Below, one piece after another: positions 51,866-60,736 of a stretch of DNA of 64,000 nucleotides. Below the pieces are notes generated by a model. The model searched no databases. It had not been told where the DNA came from and saw only the letters and a program-made list of their open reading frames with translations. Location of the stretch: positions 62,001 through 126,000 of the forward strand of contig NZ_JACDTY010000015.1 in assembly GCF_013520985.1 (NCBI RefSeq), read 5' to 3'. Positions within the stretch are counted from its first letter, which is position 1. Every line of letters begins with the position of its first letter. Both the position numbers and the translations under genes were made by a program. This DNA is from Mesorhizobium neociceri (GTDB lineage Bacteria > Pseudomonadota > Alphaproteobacteria > Rhizobiales > Rhizobiaceae).

Positions 51866-53407
51866 ATGACATCGACCTTCACGCCGACCTTTTGCAGTCG
51901 CTTCGGCGTCGCCGTCCTGCTCGCCGCGCTGGCGGATTTTTTCTTCTATGGCCAGCCCGCCGGGATCACTGTCCTTTTGTTTGCCATCGTGATTGCCGGT
52001 GCGGTCGTCGCTGTTCATCCTGCCGCCCTGAATTCCACCCGGCCCTGGCTCAAGCCTGCCGTCCTGTTCGTCGCGCTGCTGCCGCTGGCCGAGAATGTCA
52101 GCCCGCTGTCGGTCGCGGTCGCGCTTGCGGCGTTGGTCGTGTTTGCGCTGTCGCTAGCCGGGCGGCTGAGGCACGGCGTTGCCCGCATTGCCGGCCAGAT
52201 CGCGCTGTTCCTGCTGGCGGCGCCGCTGCGCCTTATCGGTGACTTCTTCCGCTGGCGCCGAACGGTGCGACGGCTTGGCGGCCGCCGCATCCGCCTGACT
52301 GCTGTCATCGTCTGGGTCATGCCGGTGACGCTCGGCGCGGTGTTCCTGCTTTTGTTCGGCGCCGCCAATCCGGTCATCGATTACTGGCTGTCGCTGATCG
52401 ACCTGATGAAGCTGCTCGACCTCATCCAGCTGGCGCGGATTGTCTTCTGGCTGTTCGTGCTCGCCAGTGTCTGGGCTTTGCTGCGACCCCGCCTGCCGCG
52501 CTTCCGGCCCCGCCTTCCGCGTCTGACACCGCCCGCAGCCGTGGCCGCACCGACTGCGGCAAAATCCGCCACAACGATCGAGGACATCGTCTTCGGCAAA
52601 GCCGCCATTCTGCGCGCGCTGATCGTCTTCAACGCCTTGTTTGCGCTGCAGACGGCGCTCGACGCCGCCTATCTCTGGGGCGGGGTCGCCCTGCCGGACG
52701 GGTTGAGCTACGCCGCCTATGCGCATCGCGGCGCCTATCCGCTGATCGCCACCGCGCTGCTGGCCGCCGGCTTCGTGCTGGCGGCGCTGCGGCCGGGCAG
52801 CGAAACATCAGGCGATCCGCTGATCCGCCGGCTGGTCTATGCCTGGGTGGCACAGAACATCGTGCTGGTCATCTCGTCGATCCTGCGGCTGGACCTCTAT
52901 ATCGGCGTCTATGCGCTGACCTACTGGCGCATCGCGGCTTTCGTCTGGATGGGGCTGGTGGCGGCCGGGCTTGCGCTGATCATTGCCCGCATCGCGCTCA
53001 GAAAATCCAACGAATGGCTGTTCTCCGCCAATCTTCTGACGCTATCGGCGACGCTTTATGCCTGCTCCTTCATCAATTTCGCAGCCCTGATTGCCAACTT
53101 CAATGTCGACCATTCTCTTGAGATGTCCGGCTCCGGCACCCCGCTCGATACCGAGTATCTGCGCTCGTTCGGCGCTGTCGCCCTGCCGGCATTGGACCGC
53201 TACTACATGCATCAGACCGGACATCTGACCACCTGGGTGGTCGACCTGCAAATGGCTGACGACTATCTCGCCGAACAGAAGCAGTGGCGCGCCTGGAGCT
53301 TTCGTGGCTGGCGGCTGGTCAAGGTTCTCGACAAAAGAGGTCCGCTCGTGCTTCCTCCTGCAGAACAACCTCTGCTGCCTGCCATACCATCCACACCGGA
53401 CCGCTAG
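51866..53407 (+). CDS. DUF4173 multi-pass membrane protein
   Basis: Protein of 513 residues with about ten or eleven hydrophobic segments. It has an R-rich cytoplasmic loop (RPRLPRFRPRLPRLTPP, about 209-225) and a long soluble tail after residue 400 ending near PEQ-type Pro-rich residues. DYWLSLIDLMKLLDLIQLARI and LRLDLYIGVYALTYWRIAAFVWM match DUF4173 proteins. ATG 51866 follows AGGAAAG. The next gene, a response regulator, starts 3 bp after its stop, so it belongs to a three-gene operon with a two-component system. It may be the output or co-sensor; inference. Confidence 0.87.
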   Translation: MTSTFTPTFCSRFGVAVLLAALADFFFYGQPAGITVLLFAIVIAGAVVAVHPAALNSTRPWLKPAVLFVALLPLAENVSPLSVAVALAALVVFALSLAGRLRHGVARIAGQIALFLLAAPLRLIGDFFRWRRTVRRLGGRRIRLTAVIVWVMPVTLGAVFLLLFGAANPVIDYWLSLIDLMKLLDLIQLARIVFWLFVLASVWALLRPRLPRFRPRLPRLTPPAAVAAPTAAKSATTIEDIVFGKAAILRALIVFNALFALQTALDAAYLWGGVALPDGLSYAAYAHRGAYPLIATALLAAGFVLAALRPGSETSGDPLIRRLVYAWVAQNIVLVISSILRLDLYIGVYALTYWRIAAFVWMGLVAAGLALIIARIALRKSNEWLFSANLLTLSATLYACSFINFAALIANFNVDHSLEMSGSGTPLDTEYLRSFGAVALPALDRYYMHQTGHLTTWVVDLQMADDYLAEQKQWRAWSFRGWRLVKVLDKRGPLVLPPAEQPLLPAIPSTPDR

Positions 53408-53410
53408 ACC

Positions 53411-54103
53411 ATGCCGCATCAGATTCTGGTCGCCGACGACGATCCGCACATTCGCGAAATCATCTGCTTTGCGCTGGAGAAGGCCGGGATGAAGACGCAG
53501 GCCGTGTCTGACGGCGCGGCCGCCCTGCAGGCGATCGAACGCCGCGAGCCCGATCTCGTCGTGCTCGACATCGGCATGCCGGAGATGGACGGGCTGGAGG
53601 TCTGCCGGCGGCTGAGACAACGCTCCGACGTGCCGGTGCTGTTCCTGTCCGCACGCGACGAAGAAATCGACCGCATCCTCGGGCTCGAAATGGGCGGCGA
53701 CGACTATGTGACGAAGCCGTTCAGCCCGCGCGAACTGGTGGCGCGCGTCAACGTCATCCTGCGCCGCGCCCGCGCCGTGCCGGATCCCGCCGACGCGAGG
53801 GCCTTCGCGCATGGCAAGCTCAGCCTGGTGCCGGCCAGCCACGGCGCCAGTTTCGACGGCAAGGCACTGGCGCTGACGGCGATCGAATTCTCGATCCTGA
53901 AAGGGTTTCTGGCGCGGCCGGCGCATGTGCTGGGGCGCGACCTGGTGGTGGCCAGCGCCTATGCCGCCAACATCCATGTCGCCGACCGCACCGTCGACAG
54001 CCATATCCGCAACATCCGCGCCAAGCTGGCGGCGGCGGGCTGTCTCGATGCCATCGAGACCGTGCATGGCGTCGGTTTCCGGCTCGGCCGATGCGGCGCC
54101 TGA
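53411..54103 (+). CDS. OmpR/PhoB-type response regulator
   Basis: Protein of 230 residues. The receiver has acidic D9-D11, phospho-acceptor D53 in LVVLDIGMPEMDG and K in YVTKPFSPREL (about 104). The C-terminal winged-helix domain carries LTAIEFSILKGFLARPAHVLGRDLV and DRTVDSHIRNIRAKL. It is likely phosphorylated by the histidine kinase encoded next, which overlaps it by 13 bp. Resembles CreB-type regulators. Confidence 0.93.
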   Translation: MPHQILVADDDPHIREIICFALEKAGMKTQAVSDGAAALQAIERREPDLVVLDIGMPEMDGLEVCRRLRQRSDVPVLFLSARDEEIDRILGLEMGGDDYVTKPFSPRELVARVNVILRRARAVPDPADARAFAHGKLSLVPASHGASFDGKALALTAIEFSILKGFLARPAHVLGRDLVVASAYAANIHVADRTVDSHIRNIRAKLAAAGCLDAIETVHGVGFRLGRCGA

Positions 54104-55686
54104 GCGACGCCAAATGGATCGGCACCAAATGGCGGCCAAGGCTGGCCACGGTGGTTCTCGCCATCCTCATCATGGTGCTGGCGCTGCCGCTGGTCGGCCT
54201 GTTCTTCTTCCGGCTTTATGAAAACCAGCTGATCCGCCAGACCGAGGGCGAGCTGATCGCGCAGGGCGCCGTCATTGCCGCCATTTATGCGCAGGATGTC
54301 CGCGACGCCGGCATTTCCCCGGACAAGCTCGGCGCGCCGGTTGAAGCAGAGAGCGACGATGCCAGCCGCAGCGACGACTCGCCTTACCAGCCGATCGAGC
54401 CGAGCCTCGACCTTGCCTCCGACTATCTGCTGCCGACCCGGCCCGCCGGCATCGCCGCCACCACCGATCCGGCCTTTGCGGTGATCGGCGCGCGGTTGTC
54501 GGGCATTCTCGACGCCACGCAGAAAACCACGCTGGCCGGCTTCCGGCTGCTCGATCCCAAGGGCGTTGTTATTGCCGGTCGCGATGAGATCGGACTGTCG
54601 CTCGGCGGTGTCGACGAGGTGCGAACAGCATTGTCCGGCCACTACGCCAGCGTGTTGAGACAAAGAATTCCCGACCAGCCGCCGCCGCCGCTCTATTCGG
54701 TCAGCCGCGGCACGAAGGTCCGCGTCTTCGTTGCCATGCCGGTCGCGGTCGACGGGCGGGTCGCCGGCGTGATCTATCTGTCGCGGACGCCGAACAACAT
54801 CGTCAAACATCTCTATGGCGAACGCGGCAAGGTGACGCTCGCGGCCATCGCCATGCTCTTCGGCACGCTGCTGATCGCGCTGGTGTTCCTGCGCACCGTC
54901 AGCCGGCCGATCTACGCACTGATGGAGCGCACACGGCGCATCGCCGCCGGCGACCGCGACGCGATCCGGCCGCTCGACCATCACGGCACGCGCGAAATGG
55001 CCGAACTGTCCGCCGCCTTTCTCGACATGGCCGAAAAGCTGCAGGCGCGCTCCGACAGCATCCAGACCTTTGCCACGCATGTCTCGCATGAGCTCAAATC
55101 GCCGCTGACGGCGATCCAGGGCGCGGCCGAGCTGTTGCGCGATTCCGGCGAAGCGATGGACGCGGCCGAGCGAAAGCGGTTTTCCGGCAACATCGTCAAC
55201 GACGCCGGAAGGCTTAACCTGCTGGTGCGGCGCCTGCTCGACCTGGCGCGGGCCGAGAACCTGGCGCCGAGCGGCGAAAGCACATCGCTCGATGCAGCGC
55301 TGGCCCTGCTGCCGGTGGATGGCCGGCTGGCGGTCGGCGTCGAAGCGGGTGGCACCATTAGCCTGCGCATCTCGGCCGAGAATGCGGCGATCGTGCTTGC
55401 CAATCTGATCGACAATTCGGCCAGGCACGGCGCGACGCAGGTTTTGCTGGCGGCGGCCACCATCGAGGGCAAGGTGACCATTGCCGTCAGCGACGATGGC
55501 GCCGGCATTTCGCCGAGCAACAGGGCCCGTATCTTCGAACCGTTTTTCACCACGCGGCGCGAATCCGGTGGCACCGGCATGGGCCTCGGCATCGTGCTGG
55601 CCCTCCTGAAAGCGCATGATGGCACGATCGCGCTGGTTGACTCCGGGCGCGGCACGCGCTTCGAGATTTCCTTACCGGCCGCGTGA
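54091..55686 (+). CDS. Sensor histidine kinase
   Basis: Protein of 531 residues. TM1 is at about 21-45 and TM2 at about 245-268, enclosing a periplasmic sensor domain of about 200 residues. HAMP (SRPIYALMERTRRIAAGD) is followed by the H-box FATHVSHELKSPLTAIQGAAE (His near 332), the N-box LANLIDNSARHG and G-boxes DDGAGIS and GGTGMGLGIV. It pairs with the upstream response regulator. The sensed signal is unknown; the co-transcribed DUF4173 protein may take part. Confidence 0.93.
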   Translation: MRRLSDAKWIGTKWRPRLATVVLAILIMVLALPLVGLFFFRLYENQLIRQTEGELIAQGAVIAAIYAQDVRDAGISPDKLGAPVEAESDDASRSDDSPYQPIEPSLDLASDYLLPTRPAGIAATTDPAFAVIGARLSGILDATQKTTLAGFRLLDPKGVVIAGRDEIGLSLGGVDEVRTALSGHYASVLRQRIPDQPPPPLYSVSRGTKVRVFVAMPVAVDGRVAGVIYLSRTPNNIVKHLYGERGKVTLAAIAMLFGTLLIALVFLRTVSRPIYALMERTRRIAAGDRDAIRPLDHHGTREMAELSAAFLDMAEKLQARSDSIQTFATHVSHELKSPLTAIQGAAELLRDSGEAMDAAERKRFSGNIVNDAGRLNLLVRRLLDLARAENLAPSGESTSLDAALALLPVDGRLAVGVEAGGTISLRISAENAAIVLANLIDNSARHGATQVLLAAATIEGKVTIAVSDDGAGISPSNRARIFEPFFTTRRESGGTGMGLGIVLALLKAHDGTIALVDSGRGTRFEISLPAA

Positions 55687-55707
55687 GGTATGCGGGCGAA
55701 ATGAATA

Positions 55708-55750
55708 GAGCATGATGTCGTCCGACTTCACACTTTTCGGCATCATGCTC
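55708..55750. repeat. Dispersed palindrome, GAGCATGATG family
   Basis: Arms GAGCATGATG and CATCATGCTC enclose TCGTCCGACTTCACACTTTTCGG. It lies between the histidine kinase and the oxidoreductase gene. Confidence 0.75.
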
Positions 55751-55766
55751 AAATCGGAGAACAAGA

Positions 55767-56933
55767 GTGCGCTACGACATCGTCATCATCGGCGGAGCCA
55801 TCGTCGGCTCCTCGGTCGCCTACTATCTGCGCGAGGAAGGCTTTTCCGGCTCGATCGCGCTGATCGAGCGCGATCCGCAATTCGCCCATGCGGCAACGAC
55901 GCTGTCCTGCGCCTCCATCCGCCAGCAATTCTCGATCCCGGAAAACATCCGGCTGTCGCAGTTCACGCTGAAACTGTTCCGGCGGCTGAAGGAAACCTTT
56001 GGCGCGGATGCCGATATCGGCTTTCACGAGGGCGGCTATCTGATCCTGGCCGGCGAGGCCGGGCTGCCGATCCTAAAAGCCAACCACGAAGCGCAGATCG
56101 CCGAGGGCGCCGACATCGTGCTCGAGGACGCCGACCAGCTGGCGCGGCGGTTTTCGTGGCTGTCGACGGAAGGCATCAGCGCCGGCGCCTACGGCCGAAC
56201 CGGCGAGGGCTGGTTCGACGCGCATGCCATGCTGATGCTGTTCCGCAAGGCGCTGCGCGCGAAAAAGATCGATTTCATCACCGCCGATGTCACCGGCATC
56301 GAGCGGCAGGGCGACCGCGTCACCGGCGTCACCCTCGACAATGGCGAAAAACTCGAGGCGGGCATCATCGTCAACGCCGCCGGGCCGAATGCCGGCAAGG
56401 TGGCAGCTATGGCCGGGCTAGCGCTGCCGGTCGAACCGCGCAAGCGAAACGTCTTTGTGTTCGAGGCGCGCGAAAAATATTCCGATATGCCACTGCTGGT
56501 CGACCCGAGCGGTATCTGGCTCAGGCCGGAAGGCTCGGTCTACATCACCGCTGGCGCCGAGCCGGAAGAGGGCGATGGTCCCGCTGATCCAGCCGATTTC
56601 GATGTCGACTGGCCGCTGTTCGAAGAGGTGATCTGGCCGGTGCTGGCAACCCGTATCCCCGCCTTCGAGGCGATCAAGGCGACACGCGCCTGGGCTGGCC
56701 ATTATGACTACAACACGCTCGACCAGAATGCCGTCATCGGCCCGCATCCCGAGGTCGGCAATTTCATCTTCGCCAACGGATTTTCGGGCCACGGCCTGCA
56801 GCAGGCACCGGCGGTCGGCAAGGCGCTGGCGGAGTTGCTGGTGCATGGCGGCTACCGGACGGTGGATTGCTCGGCGTTTGGGTACAGCCGCGTGGCCGAG
56901 GGGCGGGCGTTCCGGGAATTGAACGTGATTTGA
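55767..56933 (+). CDS. FAD-dependent oxidoreductase (DAO family)
   Basis: Protein of 388 residues. The FAD dinucleotide-binding site is at the very N-terminus (YDIVIIGGAIVGSSVAYYL), and the second FAD segment IIVNAAGPNAGKVAAMAG is near 207. A C-terminal FANGFSGHGLQQAPAVGKALAELL (about 330-353) is typical of glycine/sarcosine oxidase-like DAO enzymes. GTG 55767 starts directly before the FAD motif. It oxidises an amino acid or secondary amine; substrate unknown. Single gene. Confidence 0.9.
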   Translation: MRYDIVIIGGAIVGSSVAYYLREEGFSGSIALIERDPQFAHAATTLSCASIRQQFSIPENIRLSQFTLKLFRRLKETFGADADIGFHEGGYLILAGEAGLPILKANHEAQIAEGADIVLEDADQLARRFSWLSTEGISAGAYGRTGEGWFDAHAMLMLFRKALRAKKIDFITADVTGIERQGDRVTGVTLDNGEKLEAGIIVNAAGPNAGKVAAMAGLALPVEPRKRNVFVFEAREKYSDMPLLVDPSGIWLRPEGSVYITAGAEPEEGDGPADPADFDVDWPLFEEVIWPVLATRIPAFEAIKATRAWAGHYDYNTLDQNAVIGPHPEVGNFIFANGFSGHGLQQAPAVGKALAELLVHGGYRTVDCSAFGYSRVAEGRAFRELNVI

Positions 56934-56942
56934 GCGCGGTCT

Positions 56943-57132
56943 TCCCTTCTCCCCCTGTGGGAGAAGGTGGATCGGCGCGCAGCGCCGAGACGGATGAGGG
57001 GTGTTGGAAGAAATGAGGCGTTGGCGACGCGGTCGTAATGCCAACTGTTGGATGAAGGTTTGCGCCAAGCTGGAGCACCCCTCATCCGACCGAGCTTCGC
57101 TCGGCCACCTTCTCCCACAAGGGGAGAAGGAA
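56943..57132. repeat. Dispersed repeat, CTTCTCCCCC/GGGGAGAAGG family
   Basis: Ends CTTCTCCCCCTGTGGGAGAAGG and CCTTCTCCCACAAGGGGAGAAGG are inverted copies, as are CGGATGAGGGGTG and ACCCCTCATCCG inside. It separates the convergent oxidoreductase and AHSA1 genes. Confidence 0.75.
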
Positions 57133-57143
57133 AGCACGCGCCT

Positions 57144-57635
57144 CTATGCCGCCGCCAGTTTTCCAGCCTCGACATACGCCTGCAGCCATCCCAGCACCCG
57201 TCCCCAATCCTCGGCATGTTCGGCCGCCGCCTCGCCCAGCCCGCCAAAGCCGCCATGGCAGATGGTGAGGCGTGTGCCTCCGGCTATCGGCTCCAGCAGG
57301 TAGGCCACCGTCGTCCGCCGCCGGCCAAGTGTCGGATGGTCCCAGTCATAGGCCCGCGTCTGCACGATCCGGCGCGGCGCCTGGATTTCGAGGAACTCGC
57401 CGCCGGCGGGATGGTCCTCGCCAGCAATGGTCCAGGCGACGACTTGCCACCGGCCGCCGATGCGCAAGTCAGCTGTCCAATCGACCATCCGGTAGCTTTC
57501 GGCGGAGCCCCACCAGCGCTCGACTTCATCCGTAATCAGCGCGTTGAAGACGCGCTCCGGTGGCGCGGCGATCTCGGCGCTTGCCATGACGGTCTCGCCA
57601 TTGGTCATGCTTTGCGCCACCACTGGATCGTGCAT
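57144..57635 (-). CDS. SRPBCC (AHSA1-type) protein
   Basis: Protein of 163 residues with a START/Bet v1-like ligand-binding cavity. EIAAPPERVFNALITDEVERWWG (about 21-43) and GGRWQVVAW, TICHGGFGG near the end are family signs. It is the last gene of an ArsR-SRPBCC-SRPBCC operon. In such operons these proteins are thought to bind a small hydrophobic ligand or help a client protein; unproven here. Confidence 0.86.
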   Translation of the reverse strand: MHDPVVAQSMTNGETVMASAEIAAPPERVFNALITDEVERWWGSAESYRMVDWTADLRIGGRWQVVAWTIAGEDHPAGGEFLEIQAPRRIVQTRAYDWDHPTLGRRRTTVAYLLEPIAGGTRLTICHGGFGGLGEAAAEHAEDWGRVLGWLQAYVEAGKLAAA

Positions 57636-57677
57636 CAGGGCAACCTCCCTAAGCGATTGTTTCGTTATCGAAACGAG

Positions 57678-58127
57678 TTAAGCCGCCTTTGATGCCGGGC
57701 GCGACAGGCCCTTGCCGGTTTCGAGCAGGCTCTTCAGGCTTGACAGCACCAGCGGCCAGCCATTGCCGACATGTTCCAGAAGACGGTGCGGACCGTCCGC
57801 GGCATGGGTGACGGCGAGCTTCATCATGTCGCCTTCCTGCTCGATGACGAAGGTGCAATGCGTGTAGCCATCGGCCTTCACGTCCGGCATGAATTCATTG
57901 CGCCATTTGATGACCAGACGCCTTGGCGGATCGACATCGACAATCTCGCCGCTGTCGGTGACGCGGCCGTCGGGATAGACCATCTTCCACGCCGAGCCTT
58001 TCTTCCAGTCGCTCTGCATCTGGGCGCCGAGGAAATATTGCAGGTGAAATTCCGGTTCGGTCAGCGCCTCCCAGAGCTTCTCTGGCGTGGTGCGGATATA
58101 GGTCACATAGACGAAGGCATTGCTCAT
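57678..58127 (-). CDS. SRPBCC (AHSA1-type) protein
   Basis: Protein of 149 residues. YIRTTPEKLWEALTEPEFHLQYFLGAQMQSDW (about 9-41) and DPPRRLVIKWRNEF (about 86) are typical of the AHSA1 group usually encoded beside ArsR regulators. Its ATG overlaps the regulator's stop (ATGA). It is a paralogue of the next gene 42 bp downstream. The substrate is unknown. Confidence 0.88.
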   Translation of the reverse strand: MSNAFVYVTYIRTTPEKLWEALTEPEFHLQYFLGAQMQSDWKKGSAWKMVYPDGRVTDSGEIVDVDPPRRLVIKWRNEFMPDVKADGYTHCTFVIEQEGDMMKLAVTHAADGPHRLLEHVGNGWPLVLSSLKSLLETGKGLSRPASKAA

Positions 58128-58444
58128 GGCTCTTCCCTTTCAAGGCGCTTCTTCAAGTCGCTGAGGGCGGTCAGCCGTCCTCGTTCGAATTTGCCGATCC
58201 AGCGTTCGGCGATCTCGTTGATGGGAACGGAATTCAGGTAATGCTCCTTTTCCCGTCCGTTGCGGACGGTGGTGATGACGTTCGCCTCTTCCAGGATCGC
58301 CAGATGCTTGGTCACCGCCTGGCGTGTCATATCCGTCCGTTCGCACAGCGCGTTCAGCGTCTGCCCGTTCCTGTCATGGAGGCTATCCAGCAATTGCCGG
58401 CGTGTCGGGTCGGCGAGGGCGCGAAAGACGGCATCCATGCTCAT
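58124..58444 (-). CDS. ArsR-family transcriptional regulator
   Basis: Protein of 106 residues, a winged-helix dimer. RALADPTRRQLLDSLHDR (about 7-24) and MTRQAVTKHLAILEEANVITTVRNGREKEHYL (about 38-69) form the DNA-binding unit. No metal-binding Cys cluster is present, as in the AHSA1-linked ArsR subgroup. ATG 58444 (or 58438) is chosen because an earlier TTG falls inside a palindrome that is the probable operator. It likely represses its own operon. Confidence 0.9.
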   Translation of the reverse strand: MSMDAVFRALADPTRRQLLDSLHDRNGQTLNALCERTDMTRQAVTKHLAILEEANVITTVRNGREKEHYLNSVPINEIAERWIGKFERGRLTALSDLKKRLEREEP

Positions 58445-58453
58445 CTGTTTAAT

Positions 58454-58473
58454 ATGCAACCAAATGGTTGCAT
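58454..58473. promoter_or_regulatory. Probable ArsR operator palindrome
   Basis: A perfect 8-4-8 inverted repeat, ATGCAACC-AAAT-GGTTGCAT, lies 10 bp upstream of the regulator start. It is well placed for autorepression. Confidence 0.75.
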
Positions 58474-58511
58474 GTCAAGAGGCGATGTCACAGCGAAGCG
58501 ACCGCCTCACG

Positions 58512-58938
58512 TCAGCGCTTGCGGGAGAACCAGAAGGCATCGGCCATGCGCTTCATGCCGATGCGCTCGTAGAAGCCGACGGCGTCTGGCATCGAAATCA
58601 GGCTGATGGCGACCGACGGCCCAAGCTGCCGGCGCGCCTCGTCCATCAGGCCTTTGCCGATGCCAAGCCCTTGCGCCGATTGGCACACGGCGAGCTCTGA
58701 AATGTAGCACACCCCAGGAAAAGTCAGTGATGGCGCGGGCCACGCCAATCAGTGGTCGGCCTTCGACATTGAGCCGCGCCGTCAGCACCAGGTTCGCGCC
58801 GGAAAGCATCGCCTGCAGCCGGGCATCGTCTTCGACAGGGCGCGTATCGCCGAGCCCGGATTCCACCAGCACGCGGCGAAACTCGGCAATGCCGAGCCCA
58901 GGCTCGCTGGCATAGATGACATGTGATTGCTCGCTCAT
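58512..58938 (-). pseudogene. GNAT acetyltransferase gene broken by a frameshift
   Basis: The frame starting MSEQSHVIYASEPGLGIAEF (ATG 58938) runs to ARAITDFSW. The GNAT core then continues in another frame as YISELAVCQSAQGLGIGKGLMDEARRQLG to YERIGMKRMADAFWFSRKR. Removing one base from the CCCC run at 58712-58715 joins the two into a normal protein of about 141 residues. The acetyl-CoA motif QGLGIGKG is intact. Either a recent pseudogene or a sequencing error. Confidence 0.8.
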
Positions 58939-59106
58939 GTCAACCAGACTGCACCAGAGGGCAATGATTTCGAAGCTGTTTTTGCCCGAAAGCTCCTCGT
59001 CTTCGCATGGACCAAGGGCATGCACGAACAGTTGCCTTTTATTTGCCCGCAGCTTTGTGTAAACGGTGCGTCAGCAATCTCCCGCAACGAAATACGGGCA
59101 AAAGCC

Positions 59107-59712
59107 ATGGACAAGTTCACCAAGCTCACCGGCGTCGCCGCACCGATGCCGATCGTCAATGTCGACACCGACATGATCATCCCCAAGGATTATCTCAAGA
59201 CGATCAAGCGCACCGGGCTCGGCAGCGGCCTGTTCGCCGAAATGCGCTACTTGGATGACGGCTCGGAAAACCCCGACTTCGTGCTCAACAAGCCGGCCTA
59301 CCGCAAGGCGCAGATCCTGGTCGCCGGCGACAATTTCGGCTGCGGCTCGTCGCGCGAACACGCGCCGTGGGCGTTGCTCGATTTCGGCATTCGCTGCGTC
59401 ATCTCGACCTCGTTCGCCGATATTTTCTATAATAACTGCTTCAAGAACGGCATCTTGCCGATCACCGTCAGCCCGGAAGATCTGGAGAAGCTGATGGACG
59501 ACGCCTCGCGCGGCTCCAACGCGACGGTGTCGGTCGACCTTGAGGCCAAGGAAATCCGCGGACCGGACGGCGGTGTGGTCACCTTCGACCTCGACGACTT
59601 CAAGCGCCACTGCCTCTTGAACGGCCTCGACGATATCGGCCTGACCATGGAAAAGGCCGGCGCCATCGCCTCGTTCGAGAAGAAGAACGCCGCTGAGCGC
59701 CCCTGGGCCTGA
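59107..59712 (+). CDS. leuD: 3-isopropylmalate dehydratase small subunit
   Basis: Protein of 201 residues, the swivel domain of isopropylmalate isomerase in leucine synthesis; it pairs with LeuC, which is not in the window. VNVDTDMIIPKDYLKTIKRTGLG (about 18-40) and DNFGCGSSREHAPWALLDFGI (about 77-97) are diagnostic. Length is normal. ATG 59107 is preceded by a weak site. leuB lies about 2.2 kb downstream. Confidence 0.96.
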   Translation: MDKFTKLTGVAAPMPIVNVDTDMIIPKDYLKTIKRTGLGSGLFAEMRYLDDGSENPDFVLNKPAYRKAQILVAGDNFGCGSSREHAPWALLDFGIRCVISTSFADIFYNNCFKNGILPITVSPEDLEKLMDDASRGSNATVSVDLEAKEIRGPDGGVVTFDLDDFKRHCLLNGLDDIGLTMEKAGAIASFEKKNAAERPWA

Positions 59713-59782
59713 CAAATACGATCTAGATGGATAGCCCTGCCGCTTCAGGCTGGGTTCGTGGGGGCTGAACGGAGGGACAGTC

Positions 59783-60736
59783 ATGACACGCTCGCTTCTT
59801 GCCGGCACTTGCGCGCTGGCGTGGATGCTGATGCCGGTGGCGAGCTTTGCGCAAACGCAGACACCGGCCGCCACCGCCCAGAAGCCGGTCAACCAGCCGG
59901 CGGCCGACCAAGGCGCGACTGACCAGCAGGATCAAGACACCGGCAGCGACGACGCCGCAGCGGCCACCGATGACGACAGCCAGGCGCCAATCCCGTTCGA
60001 GGGTGGGCAGCTGACCATCACCCAGCAGGAACAGTATGGCGAGAAGGTTCTGGCCTATGACGGCAAGCAGCTGACCAGCAATTACGACGTGTTCTTCGAC
60101 AAGGTCGTCAAGGTCGGCGGCGTCAACGTCGCGCTGGTCGACGTCGGCGATGGTGGCAACCAGTGCGGCCCGGCCACGGTCATCGTCTGGAAGCCGGAAG
60201 GCGGCGAGATCCAGAGCCTTACCGTCGAGCAGGACGAATGCGGCGCGCCGCCGGCGGCGGTGGCCGACAATGCCATCTATTTCGTGCCCTATCTCTTGCC
60301 GGGCGCTTCGCAGCAGGCGCTGCAGTGGTCGCCCACCGAAGGGCTGACGATTTCAGGCGATCTGACCTACGCACCGCAGCCCGGCACCGATTGGAAAGAC
60401 ATCGACCCCTCCAAGTACCAGAACGTCATCGATGCCTTCCACAACGAGGCTGTCTACAAGGCGGCGCAGACGCTGCTCGGCGACACCATGCCCGACATGG
60501 CGACCAGCCTTTTGGTCGGCGGCGGCACCGAAAAGACCGCGTCCGGCGCCTTCTATGCCAGCGGCTGCGTGCCGCATGATTGCGGCGGCAATGACGGCTT
60601 CATGGCGGTCGACCCGGCCAAGCACACGCTCTACTTCGCCCGTCGCGGCGACGATGGCCAGCCGCAGGCCTGGCCTGACGTGAAGACCTGGCCGGCGGAT
60701 GTGAAGGAAGCAATGGACAAGGCGCAGGGGAATTAG
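59783..60736 (+). CDS. Secreted hypothetical protein
   Basis: Protein of 317 residues. A Sec signal peptide (MTRSLLAGTCALAWMLMPVASFAQ) precedes a low-complexity acidic linker rich in Gln, Asp and Ala (about 25-70). A globular domain follows, with four Cys (GGNQCGP, QDECGAP, SGCVPHDCGG) that could form disulfides in the periplasm. GGAGGGA upstream fixes ATG 59783. I do not recognise the family beyond conserved rhizobial hypothetical. Confidence 0.83.
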   Translation: MTRSLLAGTCALAWMLMPVASFAQTQTPAATAQKPVNQPAADQGATDQQDQDTGSDDAAAATDDDSQAPIPFEGGQLTITQQEQYGEKVLAYDGKQLTSNYDVFFDKVVKVGGVNVALVDVGDGGNQCGPATVIVWKPEGGEIQSLTVEQDECGAPPAAVADNAIYFVPYLLPGASQQALQWSPTEGLTISGDLTYAPQPGTDWKDIDPSKYQNVIDAFHNEAVYKAAQTLLGDTMPDMATSLLVGGGTEKTASGAFYASGCVPHDCGGNDGFMAVDPAKHTLYFARRGDDGQPQAWPDVKTWPADVKEAMDKAQGN

